Source: Promicromonosporaceae bacterium
GTDB lineage: Bacteria > Actinomycetota > Actinomycetes > Actinomycetales > Cellulomonadaceae
DNA: 59,426 nucleotides
NCBI GenBank assembly: GCA_009783295.1
Contig: WRHK01000022.1
Span: forward strand, 1 to 59,426
Direction of reading: 5' to 3'
Shown here: positions 42,956 to 52,485 of the stretch, piece after piece
How positions within the stretch are numbered: position 1 is the first letter of the stretch
How the letters are laid out: each line of letters begins with the position of its first letter
Position numbers and translations under genes: made by a program
Notes under the pieces: generated by a model
Told to the model about the DNA's origin: nothing
The model's database searches: none
The model's input: only the letters and a program-made list of their open reading frames with translations

Positions 42956-42961
42956 TAGCGT
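42956..42961 (+). promoter_or_regulatory. -10 element of leaderless hydrolase promoter
   Basis: TAGCGT ends 7 nt before the ATG at 42969, only 20 nt after the GNAT stop. Confidence 0.5.
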
Positions 42962-42968
42962 GGTCACC

Positions 42969-43760
42969 ATGCTGCTCGCACACGACGACGCCGCCCCCGG
43001 CGGCCGCGCGACGACCACGGTCGTCCTCCTCCACGCCGGGGTCGCCGACCGGCGCATGTGGGACCGCGTCGCGGGACCGCTCACCCACGCCTTCCGCGTG
43101 GTCCGCCCCGACCTGCGCGGCTACGGCGCCACCCCGCTGCCGCCCGGCGAGTACGCCGACGCCGACGACGTCGCCGCCCTCCTCGACCAGCTCGGCATCA
43201 CCGACGCCGCCGTCGTCGGCGCGTCCCTGGGTGGGCGCGTCGCCCTCGAGCTCGCCACCCGGCACCCCGAGCGCGTGCGCCAGCTCGTGCTGCTGTGCCC
43301 CGGCCTGCGCGGCGTCGCGCCCACGGAGGAGGCGCAGCGGTTCGACGACGCCGAGGAGGCCCTCCTCGAAGCCGGCGACATCGAGGGCGCCGTGCGCCTC
43401 AACGTCGCCACCTGGCTGGGCCCCGAGGCGGACCTGTCCGCCCGGGAGGCGCTCGCGGCCATGCAGCGCACGGTGTTCGAGGTGCAGCTCGCGGCCGACG
43501 CCCTGGACGACGACGGCCCGCGTGCCGAGCGGGTCGAGGTGAACCTCGCGGCCGTCACCGTGCCGACGCTGGTGGTCTCGGGCGGCAAGGACATGGACCA
43601 CTTCCAGCGCGTGGCCGCCCAGGTGGCCACGTCCGTCCCAGGCGCGGAGCACGTGGAGCTGCCGTGGGCGGCGCACCTGCCGGCGCTGGAACGCCCGGAC
43701 GCCGTCGTCACGCTGCTGCTGGACGCGCTGCGCGACGACCCGGACGTCCACGCCCCGTGA
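42969..43760 (+). CDS. Alpha/beta hydrolase
   Basis: A 263 aa hydrolase: VVLLHAGVADRRMWDRVAGP, VRPDLRGYGATPLPPG, nucleophile elbow VVGASLGGRVALELA (Ser about residue 89), Asp in VSGGKDMDHF and His in LPWAAHLPALERP. The AHLPALE ending resembles 3-oxoadipate enol-lactonase-type enzymes, without proof of substrate. I choose the ATG at 42969; a GTG three codons earlier overlaps the -10. Confidence 0.88.
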   Translation: MLLAHDDAAPGGRATTTVVLLHAGVADRRMWDRVAGPLTHAFRVVRPDLRGYGATPLPPGEYADADDVAALLDQLGITDAAVVGASLGGRVALELATRHPERVRQLVLLCPGLRGVAPTEEAQRFDDAEEALLEAGDIEGAVRLNVATWLGPEADLSAREALAAMQRTVFEVQLAADALDDDGPRAERVEVNLAAVTVPTLVVSGGKDMDHFQRVAAQVATSVPGAEHVELPWAAHLPALERPDAVVTLLLDALRDDPDVHAP

Positions 43761-43781
43761 CGACCCGCCCCACCACCACGA

Positions 43782-43851
43782 CCGCGAGATAGAGCCCGGG
43801 GCCGCGAGATAGAAGACGTTCTATCTCGCGGCCCCGGGCTCTATCTCGCGG
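43782..43851. repeat. Mirrored array, two direct and two inverted units, perfect 33 bp hairpin
   Basis: Units GCGAGATAGA start at 43784 and 43804; inverted CTATCTCGCG units start at 43821 and 43841, again 20 nt apart. Left arm 43782-43814 and right arm 43819-43851 are exact reverse complements around GACG. It shares its core with the array at 35481-35664 and lies between the convergent hydrolase and argG genes. Confidence 0.95.
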
Positions 43852-43864
43852 GGAGGCGTGCGCG

Positions 43865-45348
<1,484 letters not shown>

Positions 45349-45386
45349 ACCCGTTGCGCCGACGCGACGGGTCCCGCGACCGCCCG

Positions 45387-45392
45387 TACGCT
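45387..45392 (+). promoter_or_regulatory. -10 element of leaderless glycosyltransferase promoter
   Basis: TACGCT ends 7 nt before the GTG at 45400. Confidence 0.55.
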
Positions 45393-45399
45393 CGTTCCC

Positions 45400-46902
45400 G
45401 TGGCTTCCGCGACCGCCGGTCCGATCGCCTCCAGCCGGGCCCCCTGGGGTCTGCCGGCCTTCGCCTGGCGCCCCGTCGGCACCGCCGTCGTCGTCCTCGC
45501 CGTCGTGCTCAGCGTGCTCAGCACCCGCTACGGCTACCACCGCGACGAGCTCTACTTCCGCCTGCTGCGCCCCGCCTGGGGGTACATCGACCAGCCGCCG
45601 CTCACCCCCGCGCTCGCCCGGTGGATCTCCCACGTCTCCGGCGACTCCCTCTTCGCCCTGCGCATCCCCGCCACCCTCAGTCTCCTCGGCGCCGTCGTGC
45701 TCGTCGCGCTCCTCGCCCGCGAGCTCGGCGGCGGCTCCGGCGCCCAGGCGCTCGCCGCCTGGGGGTTCGGCACCGCCGCCACACCCCTGATCTTCGGCCA
45801 CACCCTGCTCACCGCCACCCTCGACATGGCCGTCTGGGCCGCCGTGCTCTGGCTCGTGGCCCGCGCGCTCCTGCACGACCCGCGCGCCTGGGTCGCCGCC
45901 GGCGCCGTCGCCGGGGTGGGGCTCTACAACAAGCTGCTCGTCGTGGCGCTGCTCGGCGCCGTCGTGCTCGGGCTCGCGCTCGCCGGGCCTCGGCACGTGC
46001 TGACCACCCGCTGGCCCTGGATCGGCGGCCTCGTCGCCGTCGTGGTCGGCGCCCCGAACCTCGTCTACCAGGCCACCCACGGGTGGCCCCAGCTGAGCAT
46101 GGGGTCGGCGCTCGCGGCGGACCACGCCTCCGACGTGCGCATCCAGATGTGGCCGTTCCAGCTGGTGGCGCTGGGGCCGCCGCTGGCGGTGCTCTGGATC
46201 GTGGGCCTGGTGGCGCTGTGGCGGCGCCCGGCGTGGCGGCCGCTGCGAGCCCTGGTGATCGCCTACCCCGTGGTGCTGGTGTTCACCTTCGCTGGCGGGG
46301 CGCAGGTGTACTACGCGTGGGGGCTGCTCGGCGCGTTCCTCGCCGCCGGCGCCGTGGTGGCGGCCGGGTGGGCGCGCACGCGCGGCCGGAAGGTCGCCGT
46401 CGTGGCGCTCGTCGCCCTCAACGCGGCCGGGTCGGCCGCCATCGGGCTGCCGCTGATCCCCGTCAGCGCGCTGGGGAGCACGCCGATCGGGTCCATCAAC
46501 CAGACGGCGCGCGACTCGGTCGGCTGGCCCACCTACGTGCACCAGGTGGAGGCGGTCGTCGACACGCTGCCCGCCGCCGACCGGGCCCACGCCGTCGTGC
46601 TGACCGGCAACTACGGCGAGGCGGGCGCCCTGTCGCGGTTCGGCTCCGGGCTGCCGCCGGTGTACAGCGGGCAGAACGCCCTGGGCGCCTACGGGCCGCC
46701 GCCCGAGAGCGCGACGGTCGCCGTCGTCGTCGAGGAGGACGCCGCCGCTCCCCCGACGTGGTTCGCGAGCTGCACGGTCGCCGCGCGGCTGGACGACGGC
46801 GTCGGCGTCGACAACGAGGAGCAGGGCGCCGCCGTGCAGGTGTGCCGCGACCCGCGCGGCGGGTGGGCCGCCGCGTGGCCGCACATGCGGCACCTGGACT
46901 GA
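45400..46902 (+). CDS. ArnT/PMT-like membrane glycosyltransferase (GT-C fold)
   Basis: A 500 aa integral membrane protein with about ten helices. After the first helix (GTAVVVLAVVLSVLSTRYGY) comes the conserved loop HRDELYFRLLRPAWGYIDQP with the catalytic-type Asp, typical of GT83/PMT_2 enzymes that transfer a sugar from a polyprenyl-phosphate donor. The C-terminal about 120 residues form an extracytoplasmic domain (GSINQTARDSVGWPTYVHQV, VLTGNYGEAGALSRFG). The acceptor is unknown. Confidence 0.88.
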   Translation: MASATAGPIASSRAPWGLPAFAWRPVGTAVVVLAVVLSVLSTRYGYHRDELYFRLLRPAWGYIDQPPLTPALARWISHVSGDSLFALRIPATLSLLGAVVLVALLARELGGGSGAQALAAWGFGTAATPLIFGHTLLTATLDMAVWAAVLWLVARALLHDPRAWVAAGAVAGVGLYNKLLVVALLGAVVLGLALAGPRHVLTTRWPWIGGLVAVVVGAPNLVYQATHGWPQLSMGSALAADHASDVRIQMWPFQLVALGPPLAVLWIVGLVALWRRPAWRPLRALVIAYPVVLVFTFAGGAQVYYAWGLLGAFLAAGAVVAAGWARTRGRKVAVVALVALNAAGSAAIGLPLIPVSALGSTPIGSINQTARDSVGWPTYVHQVEAVVDTLPAADRAHAVVLTGNYGEAGALSRFGSGLPPVYSGQNALGAYGPPPESATVAVVVEEDAAAPPTWFASCTVAARLDDGVGVDNEEQGAAVQVCRDPRGGWAAAWPHMRHLD

Positions 46903-46934
46903 CCCCGCGACGGGCGTGGCGCCCGGGTGCTGCG

Positions 46935-46940
46935 TACCGT
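46935..46940 (+). promoter_or_regulatory. -10 element of leaderless MmcQ/YjbR promoter
   Basis: TACCGT ends 6 nt before the ATG at 46947. Confidence 0.5.
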
Positions 46941-46946
46941 CGACGG

Positions 46947-47372
46947 ATGCCGAGGACGCGCAGGGCGACGGTCGAGGACGTGCACCGCGTGGCGCAGTCG
47001 ATGCCCCACGTCACCGTCCAGCGCGGGCGGCGGTACGGGAACGTCGTCTACCAGGTGGGCGGCAAGTCGTTCGTGTTCTTCCGCACGCCCCGCCCCGACG
47101 CCGTCGACCCCGCCACCAGCGAGAGGTACGACGACGTCATCGTGCTGTGGGTGGGCTCCGAGGCCGACAAGCAGGCGCTGCTGCAGGACCCCGCCAACCC
47201 CTTCTTCACGACGGCCCGCTTCGACGGGCACCCGTCGGTGCTGGTGCAGGCGTCGCGGCTGGGCGAGCTCGGCCGCGACGAGCTGGCGGAGATCGTCCGG
47301 GACGCCTGGCTGTCCCAGGCGTCGAACCGGCGGGCCGCCGCCTGGCTCGCGGAGCGCGGCGACACGACCTGA
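46947..47372 (+). CDS. MmcQ/YjbR-family protein
   Basis: A 141 aa protein with the YjbR double-wing fold: ATVEDVHRVAQSMPHVTVQR, VYQVGGKSFVFFRTP, ALLQDPANPFFTTARFDGHP and ELAEIVRDAWLSQASNR. Members may bind DNA or small ligands; the function is unproven. Single-gene unit. Confidence 0.85.
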   Translation: MPRTRRATVEDVHRVAQSMPHVTVQRGRRYGNVVYQVGGKSFVFFRTPRPDAVDPATSERYDDVIVLWVGSEADKQALLQDPANPFFTTARFDGHPSVLVQASRLGELGRDELAEIVRDAWLSQASNRRAAAWLAERGDTT

Positions 47373-47430
47373 TGTCACATTCGGCGCCCCTGCCCGGTCG
47401 AAGAGGTTGAGTCTTCAAGGAGGCACCGAG

Positions 47431-48804
47431 ATGCACGACATCCTCATCGTCGGCGGCGGGTACGCCGGGTTCTACGCGGCCTGGGGGCTGGAGAAGCTGC
47501 TGCGCCGCGGCGAGGCGACCGTCACGGTCGTCGACCCGCGCGGGTACATGACCTACCAGCCGTTCCTGCCCGAGGTCGCGGCGGGGTCCGTCGAGGCGCG
47601 GCACACGATCGTGCCGCTGCGCTCGCACCTGCGCCGCACCCGGGTGATGACCGGGCACGTGACCCGCATCGACCACGCCGCGCGCACCGCGCACGTGCGC
47701 ACCCCCGACGGGCGCGACCACGCTCTGGGTTACGACACCCTGGTGGTCACCGCCGGCGCGATCACCCGCACCTTCCCCGTGCCGGGCCTCGCGACGGAGG
47801 CCATCGGCCTCAAGACCGTCGAGGAGGCCGTGGCGGTGCGCGACCGCGTCGTGACGGCGTTCGCGCGCGCCGCCGAGCTGCCCGCGGGCCCCGAGCGGGC
47901 CAAGGCGCTCACGGTCACGGTGGTGGGCGGCGGGTTCACGGGCGTCGAGCTGTTCGGCGAGCTGATGGCGCTCGGCAAGGACCTGCTGCGCCGCTACCCG
48001 GAGATCGGCGCGGACGAGCCCACGTTCCACCTGGTCGAGGCCCGCGACCGCATCCTGCCGGAGGTCACCGACCGGCCCGGCGCGTGGGTGGTGCGCCACC
48101 TGGAGTCGCGCGGCGGGCACGTGCACCTGGGCACACAGCTGGCCTCGGCGGCCGGCGGGCACGTGACCCTGTCGACGGGCGAGGAGTTCGACTCGGGCCT
48201 GCTCGTGTGGGCGGCCGGCAACGGGTCGCACCCCGTGGTGGCCAACCGCACCGACCTGCCCGTGGACGCGCGCGGCCTGCTGCGCGTGCGCGCCGACCTG
48301 CGCGTCGGCACCGACGACGCCCCCGTCGAGGGGGCGTGGGCGGCCGGCGACAACGCCGCCGTCCCGGACCTCGCGGCCCACGACCCGCTGGCCCGCACGG
48401 TGCCCAACGCCCAGCACGCGGTGCGGCAGGGCCGGCTGCTGGCCCGCAACATCGTGGCCGACCTGCGCGGGCGCACCCCGCGCCCGTACCTGCACCACAG
48501 CCTGGGCACGGTGGCCACGCTCGGCTACGGGTACGGCATCTTCCAGTACCGCCGCCTGGTGGTGCGGGGCCGGCTCGGCTGGCTGATGCACCGCGGCTAC
48601 CACCTGCTCGCCGTCCCGACGTGGGAGCGCAAGGTGCGCGTGGCGTTCGGCTGGGTGTCGGAGGCCGTGTTCGGCCGCGACCTGGCGCCGCTGCCCGACA
48701 TCGGCAAGCCGCGCCAGGCGATCCTCGCCGGCGGCGACCCCGACCTGGTGCTGCCGCCCCTGGCCGACGACGAGCCGGCGCGCGACCTGGTCCCGGCGCG
48801 CTGA
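47431..48804 (+). CDS. NAD(P)/FAD-dependent oxidoreductase, type II NADH dehydrogenase-like
   Basis: A 457 aa flavoprotein with FAD site MHDILIVGGGYAGFYAAWG, TYQPFLPEVAAGSVEARH typical of NDH-2, NAD site VTVVGGGFTGVELFGELM, and VEGAWAAGDNAAVPDL before the C-terminal membrane-association region (YLHHSLGTVATLGYGYGIFQ). It should pass electrons from NADH to quinone without pumping protons. Shine-Dalgarno AAGGAGG precedes the ATG at 47431. Confidence 0.9.
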   Translation: MHDILIVGGGYAGFYAAWGLEKLLRRGEATVTVVDPRGYMTYQPFLPEVAAGSVEARHTIVPLRSHLRRTRVMTGHVTRIDHAARTAHVRTPDGRDHALGYDTLVVTAGAITRTFPVPGLATEAIGLKTVEEAVAVRDRVVTAFARAAELPAGPERAKALTVTVVGGGFTGVELFGELMALGKDLLRRYPEIGADEPTFHLVEARDRILPEVTDRPGAWVVRHLESRGGHVHLGTQLASAAGGHVTLSTGEEFDSGLLVWAAGNGSHPVVANRTDLPVDARGLLRVRADLRVGTDDAPVEGAWAAGDNAAVPDLAAHDPLARTVPNAQHAVRQGRLLARNIVADLRGRTPRPYLHHSLGTVATLGYGYGIFQYRRLVVRGRLGWLMHRGYHLLAVPTWERKVRVAFGWVSEAVFGRDLAPLPDIGKPRQAILAGGDPDLVLPPLADDEPARDLVPAR

Positions 48805-48850
48805 GCCGCCCGACCGCGGTGACGGGTTCCTCAGGCACCCGTCACCGCCC

Positions 48851-48856
48851 TAGGGT
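48851..48856 (+). promoter_or_regulatory. -10 element of leaderless sigma-factor promoter
   Basis: TAGGGT ends 7 nt before the ATG at 48864. Confidence 0.5.
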
Positions 48857-48863
48857 GAGGCGC

Positions 48864-49766
48864 ATGCCGTCAGCCCCTGTGCTCGACCCTGCCGTCCCGG
48901 ACGACGACGTGGCCGCGTTCCTCGCGGTGCGCCCTCGCCTGTTCGGCATCGCCTACCGGATGCTCGGATCGGCGGCCGAGGCCGACGACGTGGTGCAGGA
49001 CGCCTGGATCCGCTGGCAGGGCACCGACCGCTCCGTGGTGGCCAACCCGGCTGCGTTCCTCACCACCACCACGACGCGCCTGGCGATCAACGCCCTGACC
49101 AGCGCCCGCGCCCGCCGCGAGACGTACGAGGGGCCGTGGCTGCCCGAGCCCGTGGACACCAGCGCCGACCCGACGCTGGGCGCCGAGCGGGCCGAGGCGC
49201 TCGACCTGGCCGTGCTGACCCTCATGGAGAAGCTGACCCCGGCCGAGCGGGCCGCGTACGTGCTGCGCGAGGCGTTCGGGTACTCCCACCGGGAGGTGGC
49301 CGAGCTGCTCGAGACGTCGGAGGCGAACGCCCGCCAGCTCGCCCGCCGCGCCCGCCTGGACCTTGCCTCCGACCGGGTCGCGCCGGCGCCCCGGCAGCGG
49401 CAGCGCGAGCTGGTCCGCGCGTTCGTGGCCGCCGCCCGCGAGGGACGCATGGACGCCCTCGAGCAGCTGCTCGCCCGCGACGTCGTCATGGTCAACGACG
49501 GCGGCGGCAAGGTGCACGCCGCGCGCAAGCCCGTGGTGGGCTCCGGGCCCGTCATGGCGGTGCTGCGGCACGCGTTCGCCCGCTGGTGGCCGCCGGCCGA
49601 CGTCGACCTCGACGAGGTCGAGTGCAACGGCGCGCCCGCGGTGTGCGTGCGCACGCACGACGGCCAGGCGATCGGCGTGCTGTGGTTCGACGCGGACGAC
49701 GAGGGCGGCATGCGCATGATGCACACGGCGGTGAACCCGGAGCGGCTGGCCCACTGGCACCGCTGA
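48864..49766 (+). CDS. ECF sigma factor with C-terminal SnoaL-like domain (ECF41/SigJ type)
   Basis: A 300 aa sigma factor. Region 2 (about 15-85) has RLFGIAYRMLGSAAEADDVV and QDAWIRWQ; the linker carries YEGPWLPEPVDTS, the hallmark of ECF41; region 4 (about 115-165) has LTPAERAAYVLREAFGYSHR and EVAELLETSEANARQLARRA. The NTF2/SnoaL domain (about 180-300) ends in HTAVNPERLAHW, the form taken here by the ECF41 NPDKL motif. No anti-sigma gene is adjacent; ECF41 activity is tuned by its own C-terminal domain. Confidence 0.92.
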   Translation: MPSAPVLDPAVPDDDVAAFLAVRPRLFGIAYRMLGSAAEADDVVQDAWIRWQGTDRSVVANPAAFLTTTTTRLAINALTSARARRETYEGPWLPEPVDTSADPTLGAERAEALDLAVLTLMEKLTPAERAAYVLREAFGYSHREVAELLETSEANARQLARRARLDLASDRVAPAPRQRQRELVRAFVAAAREGRMDALEQLLARDVVMVNDGGGKVHAARKPVVGSGPVMAVLRHAFARWWPPADVDLDEVECNGAPAVCVRTHDGQAIGVLWFDADDEGGMRMMHTAVNPERLAHWHR

Positions 49767-49781
49767 GCGGGCGGGCGGCGG

Positions 49782-49850
49782 TCAGGTCGGCGGTCCCGGA
49801 TCAGGTCGGCCGTTTCGCACCACCGACCTGATCCCGGACCGCCGACCTGA
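49782..49850. repeat. Mirrored array with a different core, two direct and two inverted units
   Basis: TCAGGTCGG occurs at 49782 and 49801; its reverse complement CCGACCTGA at 49823 and 49842, each pair 19 nt apart. The 28 nt arms (49782-49809, 49823-49850) are complementary except for one position, around a 13 nt loop. It lies between the convergent sigma-factor and SRPBCC genes and likely ends transcription both ways. Confidence 0.93.
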
Positions 49851-49862
49851 GGCCCCGGCGCC

Positions 49863-50309
49863 TCAGCCCTCGGCGAGCGCGGCGAGCCGGTCCACCGACG
49901 CGAGCAGCTTGTCCGAGGTGGTCGAGCGGGCGCGCTCGAACCGCTTCGGGTCGGTCAGGGCGGACCAGTCGTAGGTGTGGGTGACCCGGGTGGTGCCGTC
50001 GTCGAGCGGCTCCAGCTCCCAGCGCCACAGGTGGCCGGGCTGGGCGCCGCCGACGGGGGCGGGCTTCCACGCGATGAGCCGGCCCTCCTCGAACTCGACC
50101 ACGTGGTTCTCGCGCACGTTGCCGCCCGTGTTGTGCATCACGAACGTGTCGCCGACGGCGTGGACCCGCTGGCCCTGGTCGGCGGAGGAGAGGTTGTCGT
50201 TGCCGTCCCACTCGGGCTGGCGGGAGGGGTCGGCGATCAGCTCGAAGATCTCCTGGGCCGGGGCGGCCACCACCCGGCTGGCGCACACCACACGTGTCTC
50301 GTCGCTCAT
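49863..50309 (-). CDS. SRPBCC-family (polyketide cyclase/START-like) protein
   Basis: A 148 aa ligand-binding fold: RVVAAPAQEIFELIADPSRQ, PEWDGNDNLSSAD, GGNVRENHVVEFEEGRLIAW, LWRWELEPLDDGTTRVTHTY. The family binds hydrophobic ligands; the role is unknown. ATG at 50309 (a GTG two codons earlier is possible). It starts 7 nt after the alkD-like gene and probably ends the alkD/rnz transcript. Confidence 0.86.
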   Translation of the reverse strand: MSDETRVVCASRVVAAPAQEIFELIADPSRQPEWDGNDNLSSADQGQRVHAVGDTFVMHNTGGNVRENHVVEFEEGRLIAWKPAPVGGAQPGHLWRWELEPLDDGTTRVTHTYDWSALTDPKRFERARSTTSDKLLASVDRLAALAEG

Positions 50310-50316
50310 GGTCACA

Positions 50317-51069
50317 TCAAACCATCGCTCGGAGCCGGGCTCTCTCGGTCGCGGGCAGGTGCTCGGTGGCGTAGCTGAGGGCGGTGCGCGGCATGCGCGC
50401 GGCGTGCGCCTCGAGGAACCCGCGCAGGGCGAGCGGGTCGGCCCGCTTGCCCACCTCGCGCAGCATCCACCCGACGGCCTTGTGCATGAGGTCCTCGGGG
50501 TCGGCGAGCAGCCGCTGCGCGTACGTGAGCGTGGGGCCGGGGTCGCCGGCCTTGGTGAACGCGAACGTCGCGAGCATGGCCACGCGCCGCTGCCACAGCG
50601 ACGGCGAGCCGGCCAGCGGGTCCAGCACGACGGCGACCCCGTGCCCGGGCGGGCCCAGCAGCCAGTCCCCCACGAGCCACTCGGCCGAGCAGTCCACCAG
50701 GTCCCAGCTGTTGACCCGGCCCGCCCGCACGGCGGCCAGGTAGCGGGCGTGCAGGGCGTCGCGCTCGGCGTCGTCGCGCGTGCGCGGGCGGGTGGCCCGC
50801 TGGTAGCGGTCCACGAGCACCAGCAGCGCGGCCAGGCGGTGCTCGTGCACGGGGCTGTCCAGCAGCACCGTGGCCTCGGCCGCAGGCATGCCGGCGGCGC
50901 GGCGCACCAGGGCGCGCGTCACGGGCACGCGCACGCCGGCGAACAGGTCGCCCTCCCCGTACTGCCCCGGGCCGGTCTTGAAGAACCGGGCCAGGCCCTC
51001 CGCGTCGGCGGGGCTGCCGGCCTCGTCGATCGCCGCCGCCAGGTCGGCGGCCGTCAGCAGCTCGAGCAT
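50317..51069 (-). CDS. DNA alkylation repair protein (AlkD-like HEAT-repeat glycosylase)
   Basis: A 250 aa protein of six or so HEAT-like repeats. Family blocks: ARFFKTGPGQYGEGDLFAGV, VNSWDLVDCSAEWLVGDWLL with the functional Asp of AlkD, and LMHKAVGWMLREVGKRADP. AlkD removes N3/N7-alkylated purines without flipping the base. It starts immediately after rnz (1 nt), so the two share an mRNA. Confidence 0.9.
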   Translation of the reverse strand: MLELLTAADLAAAIDEAGSPADAEGLARFFKTGPGQYGEGDLFAGVRVPVTRALVRRAAGMPAAEATVLLDSPVHEHRLAALLVLVDRYQRATRPRTRDDAERDALHARYLAAVRAGRVNSWDLVDCSAEWLVGDWLLGPPGHGVAVVLDPLAGSPSLWQRRVAMLATFAFTKAGDPGPTLTYAQRLLADPEDLMHKAVGWMLREVGKRADPLALRGFLEAHAARMPRTALSYATEHLPATERARLRAMV

Positions 51070-51070
51070 G

Positions 51071-52030
51071 TCAGGGCTCCCTCGCCACGGGCCGGCGGCG
51101 GTGCGGCAGCGGAACCCGGTCCAGGTCGTTCGCCACGGTCAGCGGGCCGTCGAACTCCAGGCGCGCCTCCCGCTCGAACTCGTCGGGGTCGGAGTAGCGC
51201 TGCGAGAAGTGCGTCAGCACCAGGTGCCCGGCCCCGGCGTCGGCGGCGACGCGCGCGGCCTGGCGGGCCGTCAGGTGGCCCCAGCGGGCCGCCTGGTCGG
51301 CGTCCCGGTCCAGGAACGTCGACTCGATGACCAGCAGGTCGACGCCGTCCGCGAGCTCGCCGACGGCGTCGCACAGCCGCGTGTCCATGACGAACGCCAC
51401 CGACTGCCCGGGCCGGCGCACCCCCACGTCCGCGACGCGCACCCGCCGCCCGTCCACGCGGATCTCCCCGTCGGCGAGCAGCCGCCCCACGTCCGGGCCG
51501 GACACCCCCGCGGCGGCCAGCGCCACCGGGTCCAGACTCATGCCGTCCGGCTCCGTCAGGCGGTACCCGAACGCCTCCGCCGTGTGGTCCAGGCGGCGCG
51601 CCACCAGGGTGGGGCCGTCGTCGGACCGGCCGACCTCCCCCCGCACCGGCGGCACCACGCCGTCCGTGGCGATGGGCTGCAGCACCACGTCGGCGTGCGT
51701 GCCCTGCACGCTCGCGTGCAGCAGGTGGTTGACCTGCTCCAGCCCCGACGCCGGGAAGCACACCGGCACCGGGTGCGGCACCGACTCCCCCGCCAGACGC
51801 AGCGCCACCCCCGCCAGGCCCAGCGAGTGGTCGCCGTGCAGGTGCGTGATCGCCACCCGCGTCAGGTCCGTGGCCGACACGCCCGCCAGCGTCATCTGCC
51901 GCTGCGTGCCCTCGCCCGGGTCGAACAGCACGCCCAGCTCGTCGAAGAACAGCACGTACCCGTTGTGGTTGCGGGTGCGGGTGGGCGCCATGCTCGCCGT
52001 CCCCAGCACCACCAGCTCGCGTCGCGACAC
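51071..52030 (-). CDS. rnz: Ribonuclease Z
   Basis: Matures tRNA 3' ends. The 319 aa MBL-fold protein shows LVVLGTASMAPTRTRNHNGY, FDPGEGTQRQM, the zinc motif VAITHLHGDHSLGLAG, FVMDTRLCD, LVIESTFLD and a late His in LVLTHFSQRYSD. The GTG start overlaps the TGA of the upstream small gene (TGAGTG). Confidence 0.92.
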   Translation of the reverse strand: MSRRELVVLGTASMAPTRTRNHNGYVLFFDELGVLFDPGEGTQRQMTLAGVSATDLTRVAITHLHGDHSLGLAGVALRLAGESVPHPVPVCFPASGLEQVNHLLHASVQGTHADVVLQPIATDGVVPPVRGEVGRSDDGPTLVARRLDHTAEAFGYRLTEPDGMSLDPVALAAAGVSGPDVGRLLADGEIRVDGRRVRVADVGVRRPGQSVAFVMDTRLCDAVGELADGVDLLVIESTFLDRDADQAARWGHLTARQAARVAADAGAGHLVLTHFSQRYSDPDEFEREARLEFDGPLTVANDLDRVPLPHRRRPVAREP

Positions 52031-52297
52031 TCAGCCCGCCAGCGCGTGCCCGACGGCGCGGCCCAGCCCCGTCGTGCGCAGGTCACCGCGGCGGTACCGC
52101 TCGACGGCGTCCGCCACCTGGGCCGCGGCGCGCGGGCTCAGCAGCGGCTCCCGCGGGTCCCACACGGCCCGGTCGAACACCGCCGCGCGGCGGGCCGGGC
52201 CGCGGAACAGGCGGCCCCGCAGGCGCGCCGGCTCGGGCGGCGTGCGGCGCCCCGCCAGGAGCGACGGACGGTACCGGGCACCCGGGTCCCACCGCAT
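52031..52297 (-). CDS. Small basic hypothetical protein upstream of rnz
   Basis: An 88 aa Arg/Pro/Ala-rich protein beginning MRWDPGARYRPSLLAGRRTP, with a helical end (SPRAAAQVADAVERYRRGDL). The ATG at 52297 follows a perfect AAGGAGGT, so it is translated. I do not recognise a family. It leads the rnz-alkD-SRPBCC unit. Confidence 0.7.
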   Translation of the reverse strand: MRWDPGARYRPSLLAGRRTPPEPARLRGRLFRGPARRAAVFDRAVWDPREPLLSPRAAAQVADAVERYRRGDLRTTGLGRAVGHALAG

Positions 52298-52473
52298 CGT
52301 CGGGACCTCCTTGCGGACCCCGCTCCTCGCGCGCTGGACGTCGTCGGCCATCGTCGCCCTCCTCGGTCGGCGCCCCCGCGGGCGTGTCGAGTGCATCGTG
52401 CCCCCTGCGCACCACCGGCGGCAACACACGTCGCCGTCGCGCCACTGCGGAAGCCAGCCACGCCGGACCGACC

Positions 52474-52479
52474 CACAAT
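52474..52479 (+). promoter_or_regulatory. -10-like element of leaderless ald promoter
   Basis: CACAAT ends 6 nt before the ATG at 52486. Confidence 0.4.
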
Positions 52480-52485
52480 CGACCT

